Below, one piece after another: positions 1 through 12,090 of a stretch of DNA of 64,000 bases (position 1 is the stretch's first letter; each line of letters begins with the position of its first letter). This stretch comes from Cryptomeria japonica (lineage: Eukaryota > Streptophyta > Pinopsida > Cupressales > Cupressaceae), in assembly GCF_030272615.1 (NCBI RefSeq), contig NC_081406.1, positions 404,025,439-404,089,438 on the forward strand, given 5' to 3'. The notes under the pieces are model-generated. The model saw only the letters and a list, made by a program, of their open reading frames with translations, made no database searches and was not told the DNA's origin. Both the position numbers and the translations under genes were made by a program.

Positions 1-307
1 TGAGCAGTGAGCTCTAGATGGTTGGCCTGATTGAAAGTGCAATCCCCATTATAATTATTTCACATACTACTGCATAAGTATTATTTGATTGTGGGTAGGG
101 TTCCCCACCGTGGTTTTTCCCTTTACCAAGTTTTCCACTTCAAAATTTTTGGTGTTGTGTGTATTGTGCTTACATGTTTTATCCTTCATTGTGTTGGTTT
201 CTTTGTGCTTCGGTTCAAAGGTTTTTATATGAAATAGTTATAATTACTGATAGTAAACTAATTCACCCCCCCTCTCAGTTTACTCTCGGTATTAGATCTA
301 TCTAACA
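1..307 (+). mobile_element. 3' end of a plus-strand copia-type LTR (partial)
   Basis: This stretch reads, on the plus strand, like the reverse complement of the LTR that starts at 3399. It shares the block around gtgggtagggttccccaccg and the C-run followed by ctcagttt near the LTR end, and it stops at ctaaca (302-307). The next base starts interrupted reverse-transcriptase sequence running the other way. The simplest reading is an oppositely oriented LTR element, mostly outside the window to the left, that inserted into the copia element; ATCAC at 308-312 would be its right target duplication. The left part is not visible, so solo LTR and full element cannot be told apart. Confidence 0.72.
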
Positions 308-998
308 ATCACCATCATCTGATAATGAGAATCCATCAGATTTCTCAACATAGACTTCTTCCTCAAGATCACCATTTAGAAAGGCTGACTTGACATCCAT
401 CTGATATACCTTGAAATCCTTATAGGCAGCATATGCAAGCAATAGTCTAATAGCTTCAAGTCTAGATACTGGAGAAAAAGTCTCCTCATAAGAAATTCCT
501 TCACTCTGTGAATATCCTTTGCATACCAATCTTTCTTTATTTCTAACAACTTCACCGACTTCATTCAATTTGTTCCTAAATAGCCATGTAGTACTAATCA
601 CGTTCTTATCTTTAGGTCTAGGCACAAGCTCCCATGTATTATTCTTTTCAATCTAATCTAATTCTTTTTCCATAGCCTTTATCCAATTTTTATCTTTGCA
701 AGCTTAAACAACATCTTTAGGTTCAATTTTAGAAATCAAACATACCTCTTCAGTAGCTTACCTTCTTCTAGTCATAACGCCTTTGCTTTTTGTCACCAAT
801 GATCTGATTTTCAAAGTGATTCAATCTTACATACCTTAGGGTCTTCCGATTATTCTGATTTCTAGGTTCATGTACCTCTTCATAGGCAACAACAACATCC
901 AAATTAGTTGTCTCTACTGGATCATTCTGCTTTAATTCTTTAGTCTAGTTTAGTGTTAAAACAACATCCTAGTCATCATCATATCCGCATGCTTTGAC
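308..998 (-). pseudogene. Copia reverse transcriptase N-terminal part with upstream linker (broken)
   Basis: Minus-strand translation of 308-625 contains the copia RT hallmarks [24 protein letters not shown] and [20 protein letters not shown], the last holding the first catalytic Asp. The region upstream (626-998) encodes, in shifting frames, the usual linker before RT (RYVRLNHFENQIIGDK, then [12 protein letters not shown]) with a TAG and a TAA in frame. Translation is cut after GFSLSDDGD by the LTR boundary at 307, so the YxDD-bearing half is absent. Confidence 0.88.
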
Positions 999-1619
999 CT
1001 ATTTTCCACAGTTCTCATCAACTTTCACATTTTCACTCTCCACTATCTTTCTCAGTCTCTTATTGTAGCACCGATAGGATTTTCTCTTTGTTGAATATCC
1101 CAAGAAAATTCCTTCATCACTTCTAGTATCAAACTTTCCTATATCATCATCTCTCTTGATATAACACTTGCTTCCAAAAATTTTGAAATATCTCACAGTA
1201 GGAACATGACCAAACCATAGCTCATAAGTTGTCTTACCGGTATCACCTTTTATATGCACTCAGTTGAATGTATAAACAACACTGCTAATAGCTTCTCTCC
1301 AATAGATCTTTCAAACATTCCCTTCAATCAGCATAGTCCTTGCAACATCCAAAATAGTCTTGTTCTTTCTTTCAACAACTCCATTTTGTTGTGGGGTTCT
1401 AGGAGCAAATAATTGTCTTCTAATTCCATGCTTCTCACATAATGAATCAAACTCACCAAAACATAACTCTCCTCCTTTGTCAGATCTCAAACATTTCACC
1501 TTCAATCTTGTCTCAGTCTCAACCTTTGCTTTGAATATCTTGAATTTATCTAATGCTTCTAATTTCTCCTTCAAAAACAAAACCCACATCATTCTAAAAT
1601 AATCATCAATTAGTAACAT
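999..1619 (-). pseudogene. Copia integrase core and C-terminal region (broken)
   Basis: Reading 1619 to 1311 gives the rve core with all three acidic positions visible: LLIDDYFRMMWVLF, LRSDKGGELCFGEF (usually SDNGGE, so Asn to Lys) and PQQNGVVERKNKTILDVART. A frame break near 1300 separates it from 999-1259, which carries the conserved copia stretch YELWFGHVPTVRYFKIFG followed by DTRSDEGIFLGYSTKRKSYR. Together these would insert element cDNA into host DNA; the frame break and neighbouring stops mean this copy cannot. Confidence 0.9.
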
Positions 1620-1706
1620 AAAATATCTGTCACCCTACACACTTCTAATATTTGTAGGTCCACATAGGTTAGTATACACAAGATCTAGCAATTCATCAGA
1701 TGTATA

Positions 1707-2304
1707 CTATTTACTCTTGAAAGAAATCCTTGTTTTCTTTCCCATTTGACATTCCTTACATACCAGATTAGTAGGCAAATCTCTAACAACTTGAGTAGAA
1801 TTGATCTTAATCATTGAGTCAAAATTAACATGACACATTCTCCTATGCCACAACCAACTTTCATCAATCTGAGAAATCAAACAACTTTTCTCACCAACAT
1901 TCAAATGAAAGATATTACCTTCATTCTTAGTTCCAAATGAAATCTCTATACCAGAGGCATTTACGATTCTGTATTTTCCATTCTTGAATTGTAAATCATA
2001 GCCTTTGTCCACCATCTATCCAACACTTAAAATATTATGCTTCAAATCTTCAACATATAAGACATCATTGGTGTTATTCTTACTTACCATCAAAGGAAAT
2101 AGAACCTTTACCACAGATCACACATGCTTTGTCATCTCCAAATCTTACTATTCCACCATCATACCTTTCTATATTCACAATTTTTCTTTTATCACCGGCC
2201 ATATGATGTGAACCACTGTCAATCACCCATTCATCTTTCTCTTCAACTTTTTCAGCTAAAGCTTTCTCCTGAATAATGCATCTTGTGGAATCAATAGGTA
2301 TCAA
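1707..2304 (-). pseudogene. Copia pre-integrase zinc domain and aspartic protease (broken)
   Basis: Positions 2015-1707 encode the GAG-pre-integrase zinc-binding domain: WLWHRRMCHVNFDSM, then CKECQMGK, giving the His-His-Cys-Cys set. Positions 2304-2080 encode the retropepsin segment WVIDSGSHHMAGDKRK, with the active-site Asp-Ser-Gly kept. The two lie in different frames with a break near 2020-2080. Order and spacing are normal for plant copia polyproteins. Confidence 0.85.
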
Positions 2305-2310
2305 TCCATA

Positions 2311-3384
2311 TTACTTAATAGCAATAAACACATCTTTATTTGTAACACCCTCATCAGTAGCATAGTAATAGTTCTTCTGATGCTTATACTTCCAGTTAGG
2401 CTTGTAAGGCTTATCATGCTTCTCATGCTTCTCATATCTATCATTCCTATCATGCTTATCAAAATTATCTTGCCTATCATACTTAGACATTCTCTCCAGG
2501 CATCTAGAAGCAAAATTTCCTATCTTAATGCAAGGGAAACATTTCAAAGGCAATTCTCCATCGTACTTACTAGTTCCCTTAAGTAGTCTTCAGGAAATCA
2601 ATGGTTCAAGCTTCTCCAATTATCTTTCTTGCTCTTCCATCTCTCTTCTCTCTCTTTTATATTTGCATATTCTGCATTCTTTAGGATTATACTTCTTCTT
2701 TCTTGGTATAGATGCTCTAAATGTTGTCTCAAACTTTCCATGGGATTCTCACCAAATTTGCTCAGTTCAAATGCAACAATCTTTCCAACTAGCATATCTC
2801 TTGTCATAGTAGTCACACTCTGGATCTCATCAATAGCAGCTACCTTATGTTTGTAAGTAGAAGGCAATGATCTTAGCACCTTAGCAATAATTTCATCTTC
2901 ATCTGATACCTAGGACAAGTTGATTCACCTTAGCGATAAAGGATTTTATGTTCTCATCTTCTCCCATTCTGAGCATCTCATACTTCCCTTTCAAACTCTA
3001 CAACTTTACAACTTTGACTTGTTTATCTCCTTCATACAAGGTCTCAAGTTTCTCCCAGATTGCATGTGCAGTCTGAAGTCCCATTACATTACTCATCTAT
3101 GAATTAGTCAAGGCACTTAGCAATTCTTCCTTAGCTCTAATGTTATTTTTAGCTTCCTTGATCTCATCAACAGTAATTGGTCCATTTAGAGGAACATAAT
3201 AGGCATTCTTTGTGATCTTCCAATAATCCTCTCCAAGACATCTCAAGTGCACCTCCATCCAATTCTTCCATATAGCATAGTTGCTTCCATCAAATCTCAA
3301 AATCTCTTTCTTAAAGATAACACTTCCACTTCCAGTTGCTATTGCGGATCACCTCAAGTGGTTAAGATTCTTCTAGAGGATCTT
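2311..3384 (-). pseudogene. Copia Gag (nucleocapsid polyprotein), broken
   Basis: From the primer-site side, the frame holding RFDGSNYAIWKNWMEVHL (3300 downward) matches the DUF4219 start of plant copia Gag. Then come MGLQTAHAIWEKLETLYEGD and VLRSLPSTYKHKVAAIDEI (2879 downward), typical of the UBN2 domain, and a zinc knuckle CFPCIKIGNFASRC near 2520-2550. In that knuckle the His of the CCHC signature reads Asn. A TAG stop lies near 3095. The real start codon was not determined; in-frame sequence extends upstream of 3300. Confidence 0.82.
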
Positions 3385-3396
3385 GCTTTGATACCA
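3385..3396 (-). other. Primer binding site, initiator Met tRNA
   Basis: On the minus strand the 12 bases read TGGTATCAAAGC, one mismatch from the usual iMet primer site TGGTATCAGAGC. They lie two bases inside the LTR edge at 3399, the normal position, which fixes the orientation of the copia element. Confidence 0.85.
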
Positions 3397-3398
3397 AT

Positions 3399-4714
3399 TG
3401 TTGGCAACAACAATGAAGAAAAACTGAAAGAGGGGGGTGAATAAGTTTTCACCGGATTAAAAAACTTAACCACAGTCACAAATCTGATAAATTGCAGTAA
3501 CAACGTGGATAAGCAAATAGATTGCACAACACACAACACCAATATTTTGACGTGGAAAACCCGGTTAAAGGAAAAACCATGGTGGGAACCTACCCACAAT
3601 AAGATGATACTTTATAGTAGTATGTGTAAATATTATAATGGGGAATGCACCTGCATTCAGGCTCACTTCCTAGAGATCACTACTCAAAAATAGAATAACC
3701 TGGAAGGCTACAATGCTCAGGGAAGTCTCACCGACTTACAACAAGATTCAAACTATAATCTGGAAAGAATCAACTGCAATAATAACTTCCACTAATGCCT
3801 GATGACAATTCTAGTTAAGCACATATGTGTGTTCTGCAACCCTCCAAAACTCTTCTCAATCACACTTTCAAATGATAAATTTGCTTGTTTGCACATACAT
3901 CATTCTCTAATAATGTAGACACAACCTCAATACATAAATTACATGACTTTATCACCTATTTATACAATTCATCAACCTTGACAACAAGGTCGACTAAACC
4001 CTCAACTCACAATTACAAAATTGCATCACACGATACAAAGATCAACCACCAAATCAATATAATGATTTACCTCATATAACATGGACCTAAATCAAATCTC
4101 CAAACATGCAACACCATTGTAAATCATACCAAGATCAACCACAACACACTACACCACCAAGAATACTGCATAACATGAAGAATATCACCGGATCATGAAA
4201 ATCACCAAAAACTTGCACAACGATCAATGCAGATCATAAAAACAAATAGGACATAATTAGGAAACACCAGCAAACATGTTTGAATCATCAGTAACAACTG
4301 CACCAACACCACTTATCGAAACTTCATTGATCAAAATCTGAACCTCAAGAACATTCAAATAGTAGCAACTATCACAAAGAAAGATAACCTGCAGAGCACC
4401 AAATCATGAACCATCTGAAATTAGGATACAAAAGAAAATCCCAAACAATCTCCTAAAATTTTAGCTCAAAATCTAATCACACCAGAATATACCAAAGGAA
4501 ATATCGAACTCTACAAAGCACTGATAAAAAAAACCAAGCTGCAAACCAGATCATATGATATGATCAATTAACCTTCCTGGATCACTGAAACCAATACAGA
4601 AAGATGTAATGACACTAGGAATACTCCATATACCAAACCATGATCCCAATAAACCAATCTGCAATCACTAGAGCAATAAATCACAGGAATATGTTGACAT
4701 CAATGACAACAACA
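3399..4714 (-). repeat. 5' LTR of the copia element
   Basis: The LTR begins at tgttggc next to the primer site. The block caccaatattttgacgtgga at about 3537, the caccGTGG-type block near 3580 and a G-run at 3432 recur in the LTRs at 1, 10943, 12138 and 17721. The far end is placed at caacaaca (4707-4714) because it mirrors the TGTTG start. No second LTR or target duplication is in view to prove it, so the right edge may be off by a few tens of bases. Confidence 0.68.
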
Positions 4715-4743
4715 TATCCTAGTAGCAGCAATGTACAATAGGC

Positions 4744-4818
4744 CTATATGATAATCTTCACATAGGGAGGTGATTTAATTTTTCATAGCTATATGACAAT
4801 CTTCACCAGGGAGGTCAG
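4744..4818. repeat. Two-copy short direct repeat at the satellite edge
   Basis: The sequence ctatatgataatcttcaca (from about 4744) recurs about 46 bases on as ctatatgacaatcttcacc, each followed by an agggaggt motif. The second copy runs directly into the first satellite monomer at 4819. It is not part of the satellite consensus and may be the original flank or a duplication made at the array edge. Confidence 0.6.
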
Positions 4819-7800
4819 ACATTTTGATGCTTCAAAATTTTCATTTACGAAGCACAAGCTTTGAAATGATGATTTGGGAGTATGATAAGTTTCATAATTG
4901 CACTTTTATGTTTGTGGCTTAAGAATCAAAACTTGCATTTTCAAACTTGTTGTGCACTGAAACACACATTTTGATATCTCTAAACTTGGGTTTAGGAAGC
5001 ACAAGCTTCAAATTGATGATTTGTGTCTAGCTTAAGTTTTATAATCACACTTTAATATCCGTGGCTTCAGAATCATAACTTTTGCATTTTCAAGCTTGTG
5101 TTACATCCAAACATATATTTTGATGCCTCAAAACTTGCGTTTAGGAAGCACAAGCTTTAAAATAATGATTTGGGAGTATGGTAAGTTTCATAATCACACT
5201 TCAATGTTCATTGCTTTGGAATCAAAATTTGCATTTTCAAGCTTGTGCTACCTCCAAACACACATTTTGATACTTCAAAACTTGCATTTAGGAAGAACAA
5301 GCTTGAAAATGTTGATTTGGGAGTACGATAAGTTTCATAATCGCTCTTTAATGTTCGTGGCTTTAGAATAAGAACTTCCATTTTCAAGCACGTGTTACCT
5401 CCAAACACACATTTTAATGCTTCAAAACTTGCGTTTAGGAAGCACAATCTTGAAAATGATGATTTCGGAGTACAATAAGTTTCATAATCGCACTTTCATG
5501 TTTGTGGCTTCAAAATAAGAACTTGCATTTTCAAGATTGTGCTTTAAAAGACACATTGTGATGCTTCAAATCTTGCATTTAGGAAGGACAAGCTTGAAAA
5601 TGATGATTTTGGAATATGATAAGTTTCATAATCGCGCTCTCATGTTCATGGCTTTGGTACCAGATCTTGTATTTTCATACTTGTGTTACCTCCAAACACA
5701 CATTTTGATGATTCAAAACTTGCGTTTAGGAAGCACAGACTTAAAAATGATGATTTCGGGGTATGATAAGTTTCATAATCATGCTTTAATGTTTGTCGCT
5801 TTCAAATTAGAACTTGCATTTTGAAGCTTTTGTTACCTCCAAACACCCATTTTGATGCTTCAAAACTTGCATTTAGAAAGCACAACCTTGAAAATGTTGA
5901 TTTGAGTGTATGATAAGTTTCATAATTGCTCGTTAATGTTCGTGGCTTCAGAATTAGAACTTGAATTTTTCAAGCTTATGTTACATCCAAACATAAATTT
6001 TGATGCTTCAAAACTTGCATTTTGGAAGCACAATCTTGGAAATCATGATTTGGGAGTACGATATTTCATAATCGCGATTTAATTCATGGCTTCAGAATAA
6101 GAACTTGCATTTTCAAGCAAGTGTTACCTCCTATCACACATTTTTATGCTTGAAAACTTGAGTTTAGGAAGCACAACCTATAAAATGTTGATTTGGGAGT
6201 ATGATAAATGTAATACTTGTGCTTTAATGTTAATGCCTTCAGAATCAAAAATTGCATTTTCAAGCTTGTGTTACCACCAAACACACATTTTGATGCTTCA
6301 AAACTTATATTTAAGAAGCACAAGCTTGAAAATGATGATGTGGGAATATGATAAGTCTCATAATTACACTTTAATGTTCGTGGCTTCACAATCAAAACTT
6401 GCATTTTCAAGCTTGTGATACCTCTAAAGACACATTTTGATGCTTCAAAACATGTGTTTAGGAAGCACAAGCTTGAAAATGATGATTTGGGAGTACGATA
6501 AGTTTCATAATTGTGCTTACATGTTCATAGTTTCAGAATTAGAACTTCCATTTACAAGCTTGTTGTGTCTCCAAACACCCATTTCGATGCTTCAAAACTT
6601 TGATTTAAGAACAACAAGCTTCAAAATGATGATTTGGGAGTATGATAAGTTTCATAATCGTGCTTTCATACTCATGGCTTAAGAATCATAACTTGCATTT
6701 TCAAGCCCGTTGTGCCTCCACACACCCATTTTGATGTAGTAAAACTTTTGTTTAGAAAGCACAAGCTCTAAAATGATCATTTGGGAGTATGATAAGTTTC
6801 ACAATCACGCTTTCATGCTCATGACTTCGGAATCAGAACATGCATTTTCAAGCTTGTTGTACCTTGAAACACACATTTTGATGCTTCAAAAGTGCATTTA
6901 GGAAGCACAAGCTTGAAAATGATGATTTAGGAGTACAATAAGTTTCATAACCATGCTTTCATGTTTGTGTGTCCAAAATCAGAACTTGCATTTTCAAGGT
7001 TGCGTTACATCAAAGCATACAGTTTGATGCTTCAATACTTGCATTTAGGAAGCACAAGCTTGAAAATGATGATCTGCAAGTATGATATGTTTCATAATCG
7101 CGCTTTCATGTTCATGTTTTTATAATCAAAAAATGCATTTTCAAGCCCGTGTTACCTCCAAACACACATTTTGGTGCTTCAAAATTTACATTCAGGATGC
7201 ACAAGCTTGAAAATGATGATTTAGGAGTACGATAAGTTTCATGATCATGCTTTCGTGTTCATGGCTTCAGAATCAGAACTTGCATTTTCAAGCTTTTGTT
7301 TCCTCCAAACACACATATTGATGCTTCAATACTTGCTTTTAGGAAGCACAAGCTTGAAAATGATGATATTGGTGTATCATAAGTTTCATAATCGCACCTC
7401 AATGTTCATGGCTTTCTAAAAAAAAACTTGCATTTTCACACCTGTTGTGCCAACAAACACACATTTTTGTGCTTCAAAACTTGCGTTTAGGAAGAACAAG
7501 TTTGAAAATGAGTATTTGGTAGTATGGTAAGTTCCATAATCATTCTTTAATGTTCGTGGCTTCTGAATCAGAACTTGCATTTTAAAGTTTGTGTTACCTA
7601 CAAAAACACATTTTGATGCTTCAAAACATGCATTTAAAAATAACAATCTTGAAAATGATGATTCAGAGTACTATAAGTTTTATAATCATGCTTTCATGCT
7701 CTTGGATTTGGAATCAGAAATCGCATTTTCAAGCTTGCCAGCAAACACACATTTTGATGCGTCAAAACTTGCATTAAGGAAGAAAAGGCTTGAAAATGAT

Positions 7801-8809
7801 GATTTAGGAGTACGATAAGTTTCATAATCACACTTCAATGTTCGTCGCTTCAGAATCAAAACTTCCATTTTCAAGCTTCTATTACCTCCAAACACACATT
7901 TTCAAGCTTCAAAACTTGCATTTATGAAGCACAAGCTTGAAAATGGTGATTTGGGAGTACAATAAGTTTCATAACTAGCTTCGGAATTAGAACTTACATT
8001 TTCAAGCTTTTTGTGCCTCCAAACACACATTTTGATTCTTCAAAACTTGCGTTTAGGAAGCACAATCTTGAAAATGATTATTTCGAAGTACAATAACTTT
8101 CATAATCGCTCTTTAATGTTTATTTCTTTTGAATCAAAAGTTGCATTTTCAAGATTGTACTACCTCCAAACACACATTTTGATGCTTCAAAACTTGCATA
8201 TAGGTAGCACAAGCTTGAAAATGATGATTTGGGAGTACGATAAGTTTCATAATCGTGCTTTCATGATCATATCTTCAAAATTAGAACTCGCATTTTCAAG
8301 CTTGGGTTACCTCCAAACACACAGTTTGATGCTTCAAAACTTGAATCTAGGAAGAACAAGCTTTAAAATTATGATTTGGGAGTACAATATGTTTTATAAT
8401 AGTTCTTTCATGTCCGTGGTTTTAGAATCAGAAGTTTCATTTTCAAGCTTGTGCCTCTAAACACACATTTTGATGCTTGAAAATGATGATTTTGGAGTAC
8501 AATAATTTTCATAAAAACGTGTTCATGTTCATGTCTTTGGAATCAAAACTTGTATATCCAAGCCTGTTGTGCCTCTAAAGACACATTTTGATGCTTCAAA
8601 ACTTGCGTTTAGGAAGAACAAGCTTGAAAATGATAAATTGGGAGTATGATATGTTTCATAATCACGCTTTAATGTTTATGGCTTCATGATTAGAACTTAT
8701 ATTTTCAAGCTTGTGTTACCTCCAAACACACATTTTGATGCTTCAAAACTTGTGTTTAGGAAGCAGAAGATTGAAAATGATGATTTGGGAGTATGATAAA
8801 TATCATAAT
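4819..8809 (+). repeat. 147-bp satellite array, block 1
   Basis: About 27 head-to-tail copies of a monomer near 147 bp (147-148 where I counted). Landmarks in order are aaacacacattttgatgctt, aacttgcgtttaggaagcac, aagcttgaaaatgatgattt, gggagtacgataagtttcat, aatcgcgctttcatgttcgt, ggcttcagaatcagaacttg and cattttcaagcttgtgttac. Copies differ visibly (by eye some 10-25%). Two AAGCTT sites per monomer lie in inverted 16-bp arms. The open frames in this block are by-products of a monomer length divisible by three. No gene is present. Confidence 0.93.
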
Positions 8810-9261
8810 TGTAGGATTTTGCCAAGATCAAGGGTACAATGAAAAGCATAAAAAGAGAGACAATAGAATGACAAGAACAAAACTGTATTCTCATCAATAT
8901 GCAAATGATCAACTGGATTAACCATTACAATGAATATATACTTGGTTATATAGGCAAGGCCATATGGATGTACGAGCACACAATTATGACATGTGGCTCA
9001 ATGAGAAACAAGGGTAGGTAAGAAATACTAGGGGTAGGTAGGAGAAATAATATAATATTCCACAAGAGGTGGATGACCCACCGAATGTGGAGTGTAACAG
9101 CAAAATAAGACCACAAAAGGTGGAATTTCTCCTACAAGCTCTATCCCTATGTGCACACTTCCCTAAGTGTCTCAAATCCAAACTACGAAGAGATGCATTA
9201 TCCTAAGTTAACTTAAGCAAAGTGTAATAATATCCATAATGAATATTTATTTACACCAACA
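8810..9261. mobile_element. Solo LTR, 452 bp, inserted in the satellite
   Basis: Non-satellite DNA starts with tgtaggattttgcc and ends with ttacaccaaca, flanked by the 5-bp duplication ATAAT (8805-8809 and 9262-9266). Removing element and one duplication restores a normal monomer (tttcataatcatgc). No primer site, polypurine tract or coding region is inside, so it is a solo LTR or a very small LTR element. Its sequence does not resemble the other LTRs here. Orientation was not determined. Confidence 0.85.
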
Positions 9262-9644
9262 ATAATCATGCTTTAATGTTCGTGGCTTTGGAATAAAAAC
9301 TTGCATTTTCAATCTTGTGCTACCTCCAAACACATATTTTGATGCTTCAAAACTTGCGTTTAGGAAGCACAAGCTTGAGGAAGTTGATTTGGGAGTACGA
9401 TAAGTTTCATAATCGGGCATTCATGTTTGTTGCTTGAAAATCAGAACTTGCATTTACAAGCTTGCCTTACCTCCAAACACACATTTTGATGTTTGAAAAC
9501 TTGCGTTTACAAAGCACAAGCTTGAAAATAATGATTTGGGAGTACGGCAAGTTTCATAATCATGCTTTCATGTTCATCACTTTGGAATCAAAACTTTCAT
9601 TTTCAAGCTTGTTTTACTTGCAAACGCTCTTTAATGTTTGTTTT
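9262..9644 (+). repeat. 147-bp satellite array, block 2
   Basis: Continuation of block 1 after the solo LTR, about two and a half monomers in the same orientation. It ends inside a monomer at the ctctttaatgtttgtt landmark, where the small insert begins. Confidence 0.9.
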
Positions 9645-9769
9645 GATTAAGTAAAAGCAGGTATTTGAAAGGTACCCAAACCTTGTACAAGCCAAGAGAA
9701 TAGAACTACGAGAAAGAAAAGTGCCTGGTCACTTCAAAAAGACAAAAACATCCCACTAAACACACATTA
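9645..9769. other. Unidentified insert of about 125 bp in a monomer
   Basis: Between the landmarks tttaatgtttgtt and cttctgaatc, which adjoin in other monomers, lie about 125 extra bases (ttgattaagtaaaagcaggt onward to atcccactaaacacacatta). It has no coding sequence, no clear inverted ends and no convincing target duplication. The tail aaacacacatta resembles the satellite start and may be a satellite scrap. It could be a short non-autonomous element or filler DNA. Confidence 0.55.
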
Positions 9770-10942
9770 CTTCTGAATCAAAACTTGCATTTTAAATCTT
9801 GTGTTACCTCCAAACACACATTTTGATCCTTCAAAACTTACGTTTAGGAAGCACAAGCTTGAAATTGATGATTTGTGACTACGATAAGTTTTATAATCAA
9901 GATTTCATGTTCATGGCTTGTGAATAAACACTTGCATTTTCAAGCTTGTGTTACCTCCAAACAATTTTTTTGATGATTCAAAACTTGCATTTAGAAAGCA
10001 TAGGCTTGGAAATAATGATTTAGGAGTATGACAAGTTTCATTATCGTGATGTCATGTTCATGATTTTGGAATCGGAACTTTCATTTTCAAGCTTGTGTTA
10101 CCTGCAAACACTCTTTAATGTTTGTTGCTTTTGAATCAGAACTTGCATTTTCAAGCTAGTGTTACCTCCAAACATAAATTTTGATGCTTCAAAACTTACG
10201 TTTAGGAAGTACAAGCTTGAAAATGATCATCTCGGAGTACGATAAGTCTCATAATCAAGATTTTATGTTCGTGGCTTCAGAATCAGAACTTGCATTTTTA
10301 AGCTTGTGTTACCTCCAAAGACACATTTTGATGCTTCAAAACATGTGTTTAGGAAGTGCAAGCTTGAAAATCATTATTTGGGAGTACAATAAGTTTCATA
10401 ATCGTAATTTCATGTTTGTAGTTTCAAAATCAGAACTTCCACTTACAAGCTTGTTGTGTCTCCAAACACCCATTTCGATGCTTAAAAACTTGCATTTAAG
10501 AAGGACAAGCTTCAAAATGATGACTTGGGAGTATGATAAGTTTCATAATCGCGCTTTCATACTCATGGCTTCAGAATCATAACTTGTATTTTCAAGCTTG
10601 TTGTGCCTCCAAACACCCATTTTGATGATATAAAACTTGTGTTTAGAAAGCACAAGCTCCAAAATGATGATTTGGGAGTACGATAAGTTTCACAATCGCG
10701 CTTTCATGATCATGGCTTCAGAATTAGAACATGCATTTTCAAGCTTGTTGTACCTCGAAACACGCATTTTGATGCTTCAAATTTTGCGTTTAGGAAGCTC
10801 ATGCTTCAAAACATGTATTTAGGAAGCACAAGCTTCAAAACTTGTGTTTAGGAAGCACAAGCTTCAAAACTTGTGTTTAGGAAGCACAAGCTTCAAATTG
10901 ATGATTTAGGAGTATGATAAGTTTCATAATCATGCTTTCATG
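9770..10942 (+). repeat. 147-bp satellite array, block 3
   Basis: About eight monomers in the same orientation. Near the right end a 29-bp piece of the monomer is itself repeated (10803-10890). The block ends in TCATG (10938-10942), the left target duplication of the next insertion. Confidence 0.9.
10803..10892 (+). repeat. 29-bp sub-monomer tandem repeat
   Basis: The start gcttcaaaac recurs at 10803, 10832 and 10861, then gcttcaaatt at 10890, exactly 29 bases apart, each unit carrying tttaggaagcacaa. The unit is the part of a monomer between gatgcttc and aagcttc, so replication slippage between two gcttcaaa copies would create it. Confidence 0.85.
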
Positions 10943-12090
10943 TGTTAGGTCCCGGAGACAACTGAGAGGGTGGGGGAGGGGTGAATCAATTGTATAATAA
11001 ATTCAAACCAAAAACTTATTAACCAGCTTAATGCTTAATACCGGTAAACTAGTTAAGTATGCCGGTAGACAGTGTTAATAGTAAATTGCTATACTGGTAA
11101 TAATTAATGTATGAAACATAAACATAAACTCATCCACAACACATGACACCAATATTTGTATGTGGAAACCCTGTAAGGGGAAAAACCACGGTGGGAAACC
11201 TTACCCACAATTAGATGATACTACTGCAGATAGTAAGTGTACAAAGAGGGGTCTGCACATGCAGAAAGGCCAACAACCTAGAGCTCACTGCTCAATCACA
11301 AATGGGAGTCACACTGACTACAGTTGGATGGTTAAATCCAATAAGAATGTACTGCACAAAATCGCATCTTCATATGCTGGATTCAGTACTAGTGTAATGC
11401 TGATATGCTTCTACAAAAACCTAACATCACCTTAAAATAATGTCTTTGTGTATGCCTCTGCTTGATCTCGCATATACCTTCACTCAAGTATTTTTTGCAT
11501 TCCACACTTGATCTTACAAATAAGATCTTACATTTATACCATACCCTAAGACCAATTTTAGTAGGTCGGCTCTACAAGATATTACAATAAAAACATTTTA
11601 CAAATAATATAATATCCGATGCAATAACTGATTAAACATGTTGGCTTAATGCATTTACAACAATAATAAATCATCTCCATAGCGTGCCATGTTGATCTGG
11701 AAAAGATAAACCTACTGGTGTAACCCTAGATAACCTAGACCTATTTGCCGGTAAAAGCAAATATGAAAATATGAATATACCAATGATTATTTCTTCAAAA
11801 TAGAATGTCCACATGATGTCTTCAACATTACCAAGTGTCTTCCATATCATTCCATGTACTGGTGAACAATATATCCTACTGGTGAACCATATACCAGTAA
11901 CTGTTGCATAGATTACTGCTTGCCGATGAATGTTGCTGGATCTCCAAAGTAGGTGTATTCAGTAGGTGTTGACATCAATGACAAAACCATACCAAAATAC
12001 CAACAATCTCCTCCTTTGGCATTGATGGCAACACAAGATGGAAAAACCATCAAAGTGCGAAAACAGAAATGCCAAATACAAAAACCAACA
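10943..12090 (-). mobile_element. Internally deleted LTR retrotransposon
   Basis: The insertion is bounded by the perfect 5-bp duplication TCATG (10938-10942 and 12091-12095). It consists of one LTR (10943-12005, tgttaggtcc to ataccaaca), a reverse-complement polypurine tract (tctcctcctttggc), about 70 bases of internal sequence, and the ending aaaaaccaaca. The last bases resemble the LTR end, so the best reading is a minus-strand element whose whole interior and nearly all of its 5' LTR were deleted after insertion. The LTR shares the gtggaaac...accacggtggg block with the copia and pol-less elements. Confidence 0.8.

Larger units (their letters stand above)
308..4714 (-). mobile_element. Ty1/copia retrotransposon, degenerate, interrupted at its left end
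   Basis: On the minus strand the order is 5' LTR (3399-4714), primer site, Gag, zinc knuckle, protease, pre-integrase, integrase, then the start of reverse transcriptase. Integrase before RT is the copia order. The rest of RT, RNase H and the 3' LTR are missing where another LTR begins at 307; they may lie beyond the window. Every domain has stops or frameshifts, so the copy is dead. Its LTR shares blocks with the elements at 10943 and 12138. Confidence 0.9.
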
